Counted from the first letter of the stretch, positions 23,352-34,640 are shown. The stretch is DNA of 64,000 bases from Echinometra lucunter (GCA_029962745.1 CM057157.1:28230732-28294731); one strand, 5' to 3'. A program made the numbers and translations. Notes: generated by a model from the letters alone, not told the origin.

Positions 23352-24492
23352 GTCTGGGATAGGACTTTTTTTATATTTCGACTAATCTGTGCTTTAATAT
23401 GTAGATATTTTAGTCTGCTATCGAAACCTCTCAAAAGGACAAAAGAAAAAACCTGGGGGCGATCGGTATTACAGGTGAAAAACAGAATATTATTAGATTG
23501 CCAATTTTAAGTCTTTTCAAAATGATATACAACCATGAAATGGGTTTGAATTAAAATGGGGGCGAAAATACTAAATATATTCCCTTTTCTTTCAGTCTTT
23601 TCCAAATGACACACACAGGGGAGAAACAGATAAAGTTCGATGACCGAATTATGTCTTATTTAAAAAAAAAAAAAAGTGATATGTAATGAAACGGGTAAAA
23701 AAAAAGATGAAATCATCCAAGATTGTGCACGTTTCTTGCGAAATTTGCCATGTGATTAAGTTTTTTTTTTAATCAAGTATTTATTAAGCATAAGCAAATG
23801 ACAAACAAAACAATAAGAATCGGTAGAAAAAACAAGCAAATTACAAGAAATAAAAAAAGAAGAATTACAGATACACAAAGTAGTAAGAATCAGCATAACA
23901 ACATATAAACAAATAGGGCAAGAAAAAAAGCCATGTGATGAAGTTGCTTTAGCCTTGTGGTTTAAGCTGTGCCAGTCTTATCCAGGTGTGCGGAATGATT
24001 TACATTGACCATTAAAACAACTAATAATCTTGTCAAAAGGTCAGTGACCTCTCCTGAAATCCAGTCGTTAACCTTTGACCTCTCATCTCGATGTACCCAA
24101 CAAATGACACGTCATCTCGTCATTTACAGCTCGTGTTAAACGTCAAGTCGGCTCGTCACGTTATCTTACACCACTCTTTACCCCATTACGGCTTTATGAG
24201 CTGTGTCTGGGGTGTACTTAACGCTAACTTCTAGCACAATGAATGGGGGTCGGATTTCAGTCTCTTGGAATGTTAATTGCTTTCTCTCCAACCAGACTGA
24301 ATCTTGACAGAGATGGGGATCAGTCGGTATATTTCGTGACAAATTTCGGAATGGCTCGCCAAACGAAAGGTGGGTTGACGAATGGCGAAAAGTCGAGATT
24401 AAAAAATTGTGTTCAAAGACAAACTGTGTTAAACTCTTGAACTGCATCTGACCCATTATTTCACATCATAAGAGGGGAAACAGAACTATAAA
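23352..24492. other. No gene recognised; A/T homopolymer-rich
   Basis: Contains T run 23761-23771 followed by AATCAAGTATTTATTAAGC, which may be the reversed 3' end of a retrotransposon (about 23760-23935, A-rich body). A 92-codon minus-strand ORF at 24178-24456 has no recognisable domain. Confidence 0.4.
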
Positions 24493-24765
24493 TACACTGT
24501 AAAAAAAAAAGATATTGGGTAAAATTTTAACCAGACGAAGGTAATTATAATATGTCCAACCAACTTTAGGCAAGCAATATTTTTACCCAATGCGGGAAGC
24601 ATTATTGTCCAGTTAGGGTAAAAATAAGCCGTAAGTACTTTACAATGGGCAAATTTTCCATCGAATTGGATAAGAAGAAATGCCCAAACAAATGCCCAAA
24701 TTTGGTTGTACACAATCATAATTACCCTCATGGCACATTTTTACCCAATATTTTTTCAGATTGTA
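24493..24765. mobile_element. Foldback MITE built from GGGTAAAA words
   Basis: The left end TACACTGTAAAAAAAAAA and the right end, reversed TACAATCTGAAAAAA, both start with TA. TTGGGTAAAA at the left pairs with TTTTTACCCAATA at the right. Two further GGGTAAAA/TTTTACCC words lie inside. The same word is used by the foldback at 33847-34048, although the rest differs. It is non-coding. Confidence 0.8.
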
Positions 24766-24825
24766 GGGCATACTACATTATAACTCACAAACACACGCCC
24801 ACTCACTCATTTCAACAAGTGTGAC

Positions 24826-24894
24826 AGCGTCGTGGCCCACTTTACTTAATTTGCAATCGATTAAGGGACGAGAGTTCAAATCCGAGACCGATAC
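24826..24894 (+). mobile_element. tRNA-like SINE head relic
   Basis: GCGTCGTGGCCCACTTTACT may represent a decayed A box. GAGAGTTCAAATCCGAGAC is a good B-box match about 45 bases downstream. No acceptor stem is preserved. This is a retroposed relic rather than a gene. Confidence 0.4.
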
Positions 24895-25074
24895 TACTTC
24901 CCTTTTGGGACTGATTGTTTACAAACTCATTTACATATGCCTCTCTCGACCCAGGAGTAGTAATTGAGTATAACTTGTTTAGTGGTAGAAAGACATTCCT
25001 CGAATATCAGAGAAGGGAAGTAGCGAGCAATTATGGAGCGCCATAATGCGTGAGCGTGAGCAGAAATGAGCGAA

Positions 25075-25214
25075 CTGGGGAGCGTTTCATGAAGTGTCTT
25101 GTCAGTGATTTTTACCGACAACTCTTTTAAGCTACTGAAATCCTTGCATCTGATTGGTTGACAGCAAATTTGTCAGTAAAAATCACTGACAAGACACTTC
25201 ATGAAACGCTCTCC
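25075..25214. mobile_element. GGGGAGCGTTTCATGA MITE, copy 1
   Basis: The 140-bp foldback has arms of about 43 bp: GGGGAGCGTTTCATGAAGTG, TCTTGTCAGTGATTTTTAC and their complements. A sister copy is at 59121-59263. The central sequence CCTTGCATCTGATTGG is shared. The element at 46502-46665 has the same tips but a different interior. Confidence 0.9.
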
Positions 25215-25585
25215 TGATCGCCATTCAAAAAAAAAAAAAAAAACATTCTTATTAGTTGGAAGTCTGGACCTCTCAGAAGAATAGTCTTCGGCTGAGGAGA
25301 GCAATCCAGCCCATGTGAAGAAAATATATAATTTTCTATTAAAAGTATTAAATTGTCGTAATAAGAAATACTGAGAAATAAAATTAGAACTTGAACTTTA
25401 GTATGCATCTAAATTGAATTGATAAGTTAGACATTGGATTTATTGGTTGATGTCATCTCATGCTTACGTAATATATTGGTTTTGGCATCATTCGTCGTTA
25501 TTTTCTTGTTTTTATAAGATTTTCGACTACATTACCACTTAATAATCGTCCAAGAAGCATAACTGCGGTAGAGGTAGAGGTAGAG

Positions 25586-25772
25586 GTGCCGAGTAGTAGA
25601 GTGGTTTAAAGCGCTTGACTGGAGACGCGAGAATTGGGGGTTCGATCCCCGGCACGGCACTTATGCCCTTGGGGCAAGGCATTTTATCTACATTGCTCTT
25701 TTATCGTACATCAAATAAATTAACGTGCTATAGGCATATTGATACTAACGTGTGCATGTGTGTGTGTTTTTA
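25586..25772 (+). mobile_element. tRNA-derived SINE, family S1, copy 1
   Basis: The head (25587-25660) is a 74-nt tRNA-like unit whose ends GTGCCG and CGGCAC still pair. It has an A-box-like AGTAGTAGAGTGG and a B box GGGTTCGATCCCC inside a good T stem. The body carries TTGGGGCAAGGCATTTTATC and ATCAAATAAATTAACGTGC, then GCTATAGGCATATTGATAC, and ends in a (TG)n tail. Two more copies lie at 37270-37449 and 42092-42278 on the other strand. Confidence 0.9.
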
Positions 25773-27974
25773 ATTGATTCTACAACAGTCGACAATTGTG
25801 TAAGACACCGTTCCGAATTACTTATACATCAGCAGTACGATTAAGGTTTCTTCGATCTCTCCTTGACATTTAATTTCCTTTTAACCTACTGAAAATGTCT
25901 TCAAGTTTGCTTGATAATGATGCACAAGGTGCGTAATTCCACCATCCAATGTCGGTGAACACTTTCGATGACCGTTTCATCGACCATGACTCGACATCAT
26001 ATGTCGATAATAAAACTATTTCACCTCGTGTCCGTTGCTTAAGCCCACTTGAGTCAGAAGAGATTGGCGATTACAACTAATTAAGGTGACACATACGTCT
26101 CCAGGTAATTAGAACAACAATTGTAAGTATACAAAACAATCTAATTGCACCATTGTAAACTAAGAAGGAAGCCAGAAATTGATACAAGATGTCAGGATTA
26201 CTGACAAGGAAACTTGTAATACGATTTGGGAGTTTGACGACGTTGAGGGAATGTGTTTTATGTAAATATCTTGTGCGCTTCCCGGAATCCACATCAGAAA
26301 TTAGTTTTAGGTAAAAGTTTTCTTTTCGCATTTTTCTAAAGTACACAATTGTTATTCTTATACACTTCTTTATACATCCGCAGCGCCTGCTCGAACGAAA
26401 AAAAAATAGTCATGATTGTTTGCTTCTAACATGATAATGAAAAAGAAAATACCTGTGTTTCTTATTATATGAATTCATTGTTATTTATAACAAGGTGGAT
26501 TGAAATAATGTCACCCCCACCTTTAAAAACAAACAAAAAAAGGAAAACCAACATTACCTTGAATTTGAATGTGGCAAGAATTTTTGCCATTAGAGTACTC
26601 CGAAGAACTTTCATACCGCAAACGATTTACTTTATCTTAAATATGGGATTGTAGATCACTGAAATTCCTTTAAGATTCATCTTCCTCTGCGGAATCTAAA
26701 TCTATTTCTTTTATTGTTCCATTTTTTTTTATAATCATTTTGGGTACTTCTGAGCTACAAGTCTGCGGAGAGAATTAGCAAGTTCGGTGAAAGTTCAAAC
26801 ACGTGCAATTGATTTTGAAGTGAGCGATGAGCTGTCCAAAAGCAGGGGAGTCTTTTATCGGAACAACGCAGGCGAGAGTTTGGGGGATATTCCAATTTCG
26901 CCTTTGTACTCGTCCCTTCATAAAGCTACAATTCTCTGATCCAAGGAGAAATTTAAGAAGTTCATATATGTATACTATATCCCTGAATATCCCTTTGACT
27001 TGGTTATTCGTTTTCATGGCCTTTATAATGATAATGATTCTTTTTCTTTCTTTTTTCATTATTCTAACAAAATATACTCCTCTATTTCGCTCTCTTTTCA
27101 AAACTGATCCCAACACTACTGTAATTTCTTCTTCTATTGCTACTATACTCTAGATACTACCCTAACATATATATATGCTTTTATTTTTCTGTTTTTTCAC
27201 AACTTCTAATGAACTTCCGATCTATTCTTTTTTTTTTTTTTTTTGTTACAAATTTAACGTTCAAGCAAGATGTGTTATTCACTGCGGCGTAATGAGCAAA
27301 AACTTTTGGGGAGCAAAAAGAAAAAAAAAACAAAATTTGCATCACCACCGGGTGGCATAATGGGCAATCGTTTCTTAAAGGGGGTGAATACGGATTTTGT
27401 CCTTTTCCAACAAACACACAAAAAGTATAAGTTACAAAAAAGCGAGGAAAAAACCCGAAAAACCATGTCATTTCAGCAACATTTGTAAATCACTGTTATC
27501 AAATTAGAAATAAACCACGTTTGAATTTTATCACGCCAGTGTTATTCGAATTCTGATGGTTATCCGATCTCGCAGTTCAAGGAAACGAAGAGCGTCTTCC
27601 CCCCCTCTCATTTCGGTTATTCTGATCCAGTGGAAGCATATCTAAAAACTATTTGACAACCTCCTGTACAGGGGGATGATTCACACTCGACTCATGACAA
27701 GCTTCACTCAAGAGTAATTGATTCAAAAATAAGACGACACTTTTGTCAGCGTATCGTTATTGTCGAAGGAAAACCGCCTATTAGCCCCACGGTCGCCAAT
27801 TTGTGTAAGGTTATAATTGCATTTCCGAACGTCTTTCGCTGCTGAGCTTTGCACAAAGTTTTCTTTTTTTTTTCCTCGACCGCTGTTGGTCCTCACACTT
27901 CATATTTTTCCTTTCTTTGTCGTAACAAATGAGGTTGCCCAAATCATTCTATTGTTTGTTCTCTCTCTAGCTCC
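25773..27974. other. No gene recognised
   Basis: AT-rich. ORFs of 108-113 codons at 26775-27153 overlap on opposite strands and have no recognisable domain. A T run lies at 27228-27244 and an A run at 27320-27331. Confidence 0.45.
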
Positions 27975-28279
27975 CCCTTTCCCAGAGGCGTCGATCCTGG
28001 GGGGGGGGGGCAGGGGGGCAGTTGCCCCCCAAAGAAAATTTCGGGGGGGGCAAAGATATCATTTTGCCCCCCCCCCCCAATAATTTCCCAATCAAAAAAA
28101 AAAAAAAAAGAAAAAAGAAAAAAGAAAGAGAAAAGAAAGGAAAAGGAAGAAAGGAAGTGAAATGAAAGCGTAAAACAAGAAAAATAAAGAAAATGGGACA
28201 CTGGGAAGCGCTCGCTCGCATTTAAGTATCTTAACCAATGCCGATGATAATTACTATTCTTATGAAAGGAAATCGGTTT

Positions 28280-28664
28280 GCATCTTGTGTTTCTATCTAA
28301 TGTTATACTATTCTTCTACTCATAGGAAGTAATATAACCAAACAAGATATCACTTCTAGAAATCGAGCGGCCAGTTGACCTAAAAATTGATAAATTTTCA
28401 GGAGATAACAGTATGGATAAAAAGAAAAACGCAAAACAAAAACATATTTTTCGTTAACTCGCTCGCTATATACTCTCGCTGGTAAAAGCTAGATACAAGA
28501 TGATTTCGAGCAGCAAGTAGCATCTTGTGTTTCTATCTAATGTTATACTATTCTTCTACTCATAGGAAGTAATATAACCAAACAAGATATCACTTCTAGA
28601 AATCGAAGGGCCAGTTGACCTAAAAATGGATAAACTTTCAGGAGATAACGGTATGGATAAAAAG
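28280..28664 (+). repeat. 145-bp direct duplication, offset exactly 240 bp, inside the hAT-like element
   Basis: 28280-28424 and 28520-28664 are nearly identical without indels (both start GCATCTTGTGTTTCTATC and end GTATGGATAAAAAG). GATGATTTCGAGCAGCAAGT occurs just before and just after the second copy, so nested tandem events are likely. Confidence 0.95.
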
Positions 28665-29471
28665 ATGATTTCGAGCAGCAAGTAGCTCAGTATAACAGCG
28701 AGGTTCCAAAATATCATTATATTTGGGCAGCAAGGTGGTTGACAAAGTTTTTGGGACGAATCCATATAATTTTGCCAGGATCGGTCGTTGACTTTGCTCG
28801 CTATTGTAGAAACAGAATGGATTCGGACTGCAAGCGAGGTAGCTAAAATAGTGTCATATTCGGCACACAGGTGATCGGATGTATTATTTAGATATCATAC
28901 AGGCATGACAGGTTTAAAGTGTATTCTGATGATAATGATGATAATAATATTCCGTTCTTGTATAGCGCATATCACATTTTTATCACATTATTATGGTGAC
29001 GAAGTAACACTTCTATCATATGGAAAAGGGTATATTTTTCCTCGCTCGCTGCGCTCGCTCGTTTCATATTAATGGTTTTGAAAAGCAAACGAATTCGGTG
29101 AGATGAGACCGAATAGATAATGTAGATGTTTCATTGGCTCACAGCGTAATTTGCCGAAGGGTTTACTACATCTACCATGAAAAACAGTGTGTGCTTCCTC
29201 GCTCGCTTCGCTCGCTCGTAATATTAAAAAAAAAGAGTGGTTTGGGGGGCAGCAACAATGGACCAGCGATGTGACAAAATAGAGTTCATATTTGGCAGCG
29301 AGGTAACCATATACATACATATTAGGTATCATTTATGCCTATATGATAACTAAACCCTTCTCTCATAACAAGAAATTTGTTATTTTTTGCTCGCTCGCTT
29401 CATTGAAAAAAAAAGCAGGATGGTTCACATAATTTCCCCAATTTGAAAATGCTTCACGTTAATATAGGCCT

Positions 29472-29549
29472 ATGTTATGTGTGTGTGTGTGTGTGTGTGC
29501 GTGTGTGTGTGTGCGTATGTATGTGTGTGAGGGTGTGTGTATGTACAAA
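29472..29549 (+). repeat. (GT)n microsatellite
   Basis: TG dinucleotides with a few GC and TATG interruptions, lying near the right end of the second hAT-like element. Confidence 0.95.
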
Positions 29550-29786
29550 TAGTAGCCGTGGGTTCATCTCTGCTTGGTCGTCTTGCCCGGGGTCTTGCCC
29601 CCCCCCCCCCATCCGAAAAATAGATCGACGCCTCTGCCCTTTCCTATTTTTGAGTATGATTTACGCTGTCACTTGCACATGGAATATAGAAGGAAATATA
29701 TTTTCTATGAAAAATTTTCTGAAAGAAAGGATTGCAACCAGTGGCTGAGCGAATGATCATTCATTGTTCTCCTTATCCGTCAAGCT

Positions 29787-29961
29787 TTCTGTTTTTCTTT
29801 TTTCTTTTTTTTTTTCTCTTTTTTTCCTTTCTTTTTTTTTTTTGGGGGGGGAGGGGGGGTCATTTTCATTGTTATTATCTTTATTATTATTATTACTATT
29901 ATTGTTGGTGTTATCACCATCAGTATCAGCATAAGCAGTAGTAGTAGGAGTAGCAGTAGTA

Positions 29962-30021
<60 letters not shown>

Positions 30022-30034
30022 AAGTAGTAGTAGT
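29787..30034 (+). repeat. T-rich tract, G tract and (AGT)n array
   Basis: A T/C-rich stretch (29787-29842) is followed by GGGGGGGGAGGGGGGG, ATT/ATC triplets, and then AGT triplets that are pure from about 29955 to 30020. Long Thr or Leu ORFs here are repeat translations. Confidence 0.9.
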
Positions 30035-30908
30035 CAATTGACCAATCAGAATGCTTAGATTCTAGAACCCGTTCAAACTATTGTATTCCATTGTGAATTT
30101 TTCGTTCGCAAATCTATTACAATATCATTGTCAAAGCTACAGTGTATCGCGTGGAGAGTACCTTGGACTTTGCATTGAGAAAAGCTTTAAAAATTGTTTT
30201 TGTTTGTTTGTTTGTTGTTGTTTTTTTTTTTGTCTTACTAATTTTTTTCTGCATTCGTATGGGTGCACGTACGTTTGCCTGCTCACTTCTTGCAAGCGGT
30301 CAATTTGAAATGGAAATTAGAGAATCACGGAACCAATTCAATAACACCACCCGGACTGATTTGCATCATTATGATTACCACTTCTCGAGCGAGAATTAGT
30401 GAAAGCACTTCTCAAAAGTCTATACGGCTCAAGTAATCACTTTCCTGCGGAATTTCTTGGACAAAATATATATGTATTGAAGAAAAATATTAAGCAAGGC
30501 CTTTTGTTGAAGCTATAATTTTCATCACAAATCTATGCTCAGAAGTCTCCTAAATTTTGGAAACCACACGCCATCTTAAACAATTGGAATAATTATGCGT
30601 AATCTTCATTCCATAGTATATGGTTACTCCATTATTTTCTTTCCTCAATTTTCCAGAACTTCGATATCTTATTTTTCTTGTACTACAATATGTATTTCGC
30701 ATGATTTCACCTTTTGGGCCGGTTTATCGGAAAGATGTTGATTTATGAAACATGGAAATACATCATATTTTACCCGTTTGACCTGTTGCCGAATCTCTAT
30801 ATTATTTTGTCATGTTTTGTATGATTGGTACGAATGAAACGTTGATATAGCACGAATTACACGTGGATGTGAGAATGACTTTGTTATTCATCATAAAATA
30901 TACCCGTG
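30035..30908. other. No gene recognised
   Basis: AT-rich DNA. A GTTTGTTTGTTTGTTG run lies near 30202-30218. An 85-codon ORF has no recognisable domain. Confidence 0.5.
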
Positions 30909-31056
30909 CACAGTAAAAACGCTTTATACAACCTGGTTTACTATATGAACTGATCAGAAACACAAGTTTAAACTTCTAAACAATACCTGATCAGTTCATA
31001 TAGTAAACCTGGTTGTATGAAATTTATACAAATTGTTTAATTTTACTTTTACTGTG
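30909..31056. mobile_element. 148-bp foldback MITE
   Basis: The tips CACAGTAAAAA and TTTTACTGTG are followed by arms of about 32 bp with one difference (GGTTTACTATATGAACTGAT and complement). The loop is about 25 bases. The ends match the CACTGTAAAA class, but the stem word is private to this copy. Confidence 0.9.
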
Positions 31057-31178
31057 ATGTTACATCATGTTTTTATCAGTAATTTGTTTCCATACGGATT
31101 CAGTGGTTTATTGAGCCAAAGAATTCTGACGGAGCTGAGAACTTAAATATTTTCTTACTATTTTAACACAAAACACAG

Positions 31179-31181
<3 letters not shown>

Positions 31182-31216
<35 letters not shown>
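31182..31216 (+). repeat. (CT)n microsatellite
   Basis: About 17 CT units followed by a looser TTTCTTTCTTT pyrimidine run. Confidence 0.95.
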
Positions 31217-31228
<12 letters not shown>

Positions 31229-32320
31229 CTCTTTTCCCCTCTTTCATTCTCTTTAGTTAGAACAAAAACAAACATTATTTAAAAAAAAAAAACAAGCAAT
31301 AGTACAAGATTCTGTATTTTGTAGCAAAATATATTATTTGAGTATAATCAGATGATTGGGACTCTTCATATCTCTTACTATTTTATGTGAATTTATATCA
31401 CTGGGAAAATTCCACTAGATTCCATGCTTTCATGCAGTCGTTTTGTCTTGGAATATTGTGCGAAATATCACCCCTTATACAATTTGAAGTAAAAGGTCGT
31501 GAACAGTAATAGTATGCAAAGGTAAAAAATGATATGTCGTTTTCTTAAAAGGAGAATTTCATTTACATCGTCAAACGAATCTCTGCAAATCATTGATATC
31601 ATGATAATTGAAAGAGTTCAATTTCGAGGAATAGAAATCACTGACACCCCCATACAATACAGCTTCACCGATATACAATTAAAATCAACGTAATGCGTTT
31701 TATGAGAAACGCGTCATGATCACAAATCTCATTAACCATGTATATCATGTTGAATGTTGAATGGTTTCATTAATATTGTCCATTTTCATAATTCCTGATA
31801 ATTATTTTCTATAAAAATGACAACATAGAGCTTCTTTGTCTTGTATGAGTGGGAAGCGAGATCATCTGCGTCAAAGGAATTCTTGGCTGAGAATTACATT
31901 GAGGTGGTGTAGCGTAAGTCCAGACATTTTGTGGGAGCATCATTCGGGGCGCCGGCCTGACTCGATGGATACGGATTACCATCTTCATTACACACTAAAA
32001 TAAGTTGTGTAATTTTTATATATTGTTTAAAAGAGGGGGATTTACCGGAAGTACGAAATCTAACAGAATGTAACTCAATATGTGGTACAAATACGATGCA
32101 TCCAAATTACGGTAAGGTCCATTTCAATATTCGATAAAGTTCTACCTATTAACAAGCACGTAAAATTTTACAAGACGAAAAACGTGCACGTTCTCGTTTT
32201 ACCCAGTAATGCGTAAATTTTACCAGATTTTTTTTAAATAGGTGAGTAGATGAGGATGTCATCATGGTCATTATCTCCTTTTCATGTTCCCTTTTTCTCT
32301 CCTCGATGTGCATCTTTGAG
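31217..32320. other. No gene recognised
   Basis: AT-rich and unremarkable. A small GC-rich patch lies at about 31943-31965. Confidence 0.5.
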
Positions 32321-32544
32321 GGCTCGCGATGGCTCAGCGGTAGAAGGCAGTTGTCTTGTTAATGGGAGTACCCGAGTTCGAATCCCAACGGATGCAATAG
32401 TGCCCTTCAGGCATGCATTAATTTACTATCATCCAGTCCCTCGGATAGGATTTAAAACCGTTGGTCCACGGGTTGCTTACTGATAAGCATTCATGTGTGT
32501 TCTTGGGCACTCAAGTGATAAACAGCCAACCAACCCCTCTCGCA

Positions 32545-32585
<41 letters not shown>

Positions 32586-32589
32586 TCTT
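32321..32589 (+). mobile_element. tRNA-derived SINE, family S2, with (CT)n tail
   Basis: The head (about 32323-32395) has an A box GATGGCTCAGCGGTAGA and a B box GAGTTCGAATCCCA with correct spacing, but the 5' and 3' acceptor strands pair poorly. The body contains TGCCCTTCAGGCATGCA and GGTTGCTTACTGATAAGC. It finishes in about 17 CT units (32546-32585), which probably arose as the tail. The body is unrelated to family S1. Confidence 0.85.
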
Positions 32590-32659
32590 ATCAATCAATC
32601 TCATCCTGCTCATTCTCTCTTTACATTTCTCTCCATTTTTTTTATTTGTCTTTGTCTTT

Positions 32660-32945
32660 CTGCTCCAGGAGGGATACGTTCCCCTCGTGCCTCTCTGAAG
32701 CTACGCCTTCGGTTTTCTATGGTTTCACAAGTATTCACAGCCGAACAGTCGGTAATGGACGTCACGACCTCCTTCCCACATCGGAGCCGACGCGAGTCGG
32801 GTCGGCATGGTGCGGTCTAGACTGAGAAAACACCGCCGAGCACTCTCCCAAGGTCTTCTCGGAAACATTCGTATCGCCCACGGCCGAGTGTTTCCGAGTA
32901 CTCCCGAATGCACCCGACCGTCGCGGCAGCTTTGTAGAGTCATGA
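32660..32945. other. CpG-rich, non-repetitive patch of unknown role
   Basis: In an AT-rich window this stretch has many CG dinucleotides (for example GAGCCGACGCGAGTCGGGTC). It follows a pyrimidine-rich TTTCTGCTCCAG at 32658-32669 that resembles a splice acceptor. It holds a hairpin at about 32858-32900 (CTCGGAAACATTC with GAGTGTTTCCGAG). ORFs exist on both strands without recognisable domains. It could be an exon, a regulatory element or a repeat; the sequence alone cannot decide. Confidence 0.35.
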
Positions 32946-33019
32946 TCAAGTACGTACATATGGTGCAATTGCTACGTTCTCTGGCTTTCTGATTTCAGAC
33001 ATTGGCCAGCCAAATAGAA

Positions 33020-33190
33020 CAGGAGGCTGATACACTAGAAAACCAAAAGGAGACAGAGAATTATAGAAAGGAACAAAATGGAAGATGAACGAGGGAGTGG
33101 CGGAGAGAAGGAGAAAGAGGAGAAAGAGGAAAAGACAAACATTGAAAGAGAATAGCAGGAGGGAATGAAAAGGTTGAGATGGTTCAGAGG
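33020..33190 (+). repeat. Purine-rich stretch
   Basis: A loosely repetitive GAGAAAG-type stretch without clear period. The minus-strand ORF across it is low complexity. Confidence 0.6.
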
Positions 33191-33309
33191 GAAGAGGTAC
33201 ATCTTTCACTGGTCAAAACCAATTGAATGTATCTCAAAAACTTGCAGTACAGAAAAACAGATCGAAAGAAGAGGATGAGTTAAAGTAATATAGAGATATA
33301 TTACGGAAT

Positions 33310-33467
33310 TATACTTTCAGAAAAATTATTAGGTCGGTTAAAATGTGAAACGACCAAATGTTGGTTTTAAATAAATTGTTTTGTAAAACATACGGCTTTT
33401 TTAACCAACAGGTAGTTGGTTCATATTTTAACAAATATGATTTTCAATCAACTTTTCTGAGAGCGTA
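33310..33467. mobile_element. Decayed foldback with GGTTGGTT words
   Basis: The ends TATACTTTCAGAAAA and, reversed, TACGCTCTCAGAAAAG are related and begin with TA. Inside, GGTTAAAATGTGAAACGACC-like and GTTAAAATATGAACCAAC-like arms are inverted, and GTTGGTT/AACCAAC occurs several times. It resembles the iterated-word class but is more diverged. Confidence 0.6.
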
Positions 33468-33654
33468 GGGTCAGAATATGCGAGAAGACTGTCATGTCCA
33501 GAAAAAGGCATTGTTCAAGTAAAAGTTGCTTGAGTGGGAATCAAACATGTTTGAAATCCAGGGCTCTGCTCCAAACACGGGTATTCGGTGCGTGGAGCGG
33601 GTTGGTGCCAAAGAGTTCGGCGCATTCGATCATCCAGTATGGGATCGGTGAATC

Positions 33655-33845
33655 GGGAATGATCATGATGATGGCGGCCGCTCTGAAAATGGTGATGCGA
33701 ATGATGATCACGTTGATGAACATGATCATGACGACGACTGTGAAATGATGAAGATGATGACGACAGAAGTTATGATTGAGATGAAAGTGACAATGAGGAG
33801 AACGATGATGATGACAACGACGACGATGATGATGATAAAGGAAAA
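33655..33845 (+). repeat. Degenerate GAT/GAC trinucleotide tract
   Basis: ATGATG, ACGACG and GATGATGAT units alternate with interruptions. Translations are acidic or Met/His-rich strings and are not a gene. Confidence 0.8.
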
Positions 33846-33846
33846 T

Positions 33847-34048
33847 GCACACTTTAAAAAAGGTTTACCCACTATTGGGTAAAAAGGGAACATGCATGTT
33901 GGGTAAAATGAATTTTCCCCAATGTTGCGTTGAAATTTAATAATAAATCATGTACCTCATATGGGGCAAAATTTTACCCAACAAACATGCATGTTCCCTT
34001 TTTAGCCAACATTGGGTAAATTTTCACTCGACCTTTTCTCACAGCGCA
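33847..34048. mobile_element. Foldback MITE built from TTGGGTAAA words (second)
   Basis: Tips GCACACTTTAAAAAAGG and, reversed, TGCGCTGTGAGAAAAGG. Inside lie GGGAACATGCATGTTGGGTA and its complement, plus about six TTGGGTAAA/TTTACCCAA words. It shares the word with the 24.5-kb element. It sits 380 bases from the decayed foldback at 33310. Confidence 0.85.
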
Positions 34049-34520
34049 AATGATGAAAACAATATGAACTGTATTATGATGATGATAACAATAATGATAA
34101 TCATGATGACAAAGACAGTAGGCCCTAATCATGATATAATTGCGATTGTAACAACTGCGACACCGGAATTCTGAGAAATGACCAGTCCCTCAAAACAAAG
34201 TATAATAAAAATGAATCAAAGAAAGCAATATGGTCACCCCAAAAAGCTGTCATGCCCATAAGATATGAGACTAATAATGAAACGCGATACTGACTATTAA
34301 TTCAATAGTACCTCCTTTCCTTCCAACTCTGAACGCTCACCTGTCAGAAGATTGATCTCTCAGACCGGAAGCCCGTACATTTCTTGACGTCATAATAGAA
34401 GGTGTACCCCCTTATTCAAATTTGCTTCCCTGAAGTGGCTTGCAAGCATGTAGGCTGCCTGTATGGCAGGGACAGTGATTAAGTGAAGTTTCGAGTTAAG
34501 AAATGTCGTATGTCAAGTTC
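34049..34520. other. No gene recognised
   Basis: AT-rich sequence without structure or coding signal. Confidence 0.5.
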
Positions 34521-34640
34521 ACAGACAATTATGGACAATTATGATAATGGTTATGTTTTATTACAAACACAGCATTGCAGCCGAAGGGCTGAATTGGACA
34601 ACACTTCTTACAGAGTAACTTCAATACAATAATTTGATAA
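34521..34640 (-). mobile_element. LINE 3' end, minus strand
   Basis: Read on the minus strand it contains CAGCCCTTCGGCTGCAATGC (a small hairpin), GTAATAAAACATAACC and then repeated ATAATTGTCC units. This layout matches the minus-strand LINE end near 41.1 kb (GCCTTTTTGCTGCGAAGTGC then AATAAAACC). The coding region is missing. Confidence 0.6.

Larger units (their letters stand above)
27983..29636. mobile_element. hAT-like non-autonomous transposon with 8-bp target duplication (second)
   Basis: A perfect 14-bp terminal inverted repeat, CAGAGGCGTCGATC, lies at 27983 and, inverted, at 29623-29636. It is flanked by identical CCCTTTCC at 27975-27982 and 29637-29644. As in the 17.0-kb element, G and C tracts lie just inside both ends and CTCGCTCGCT cores recur inside (about 28208, 29041, 29196, 29389). 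The interior also holds an exact-offset duplication and a (GT)n tract. No transposase frame is present. The ends share CAGNGGCG with the first element. Confidence 0.95.
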
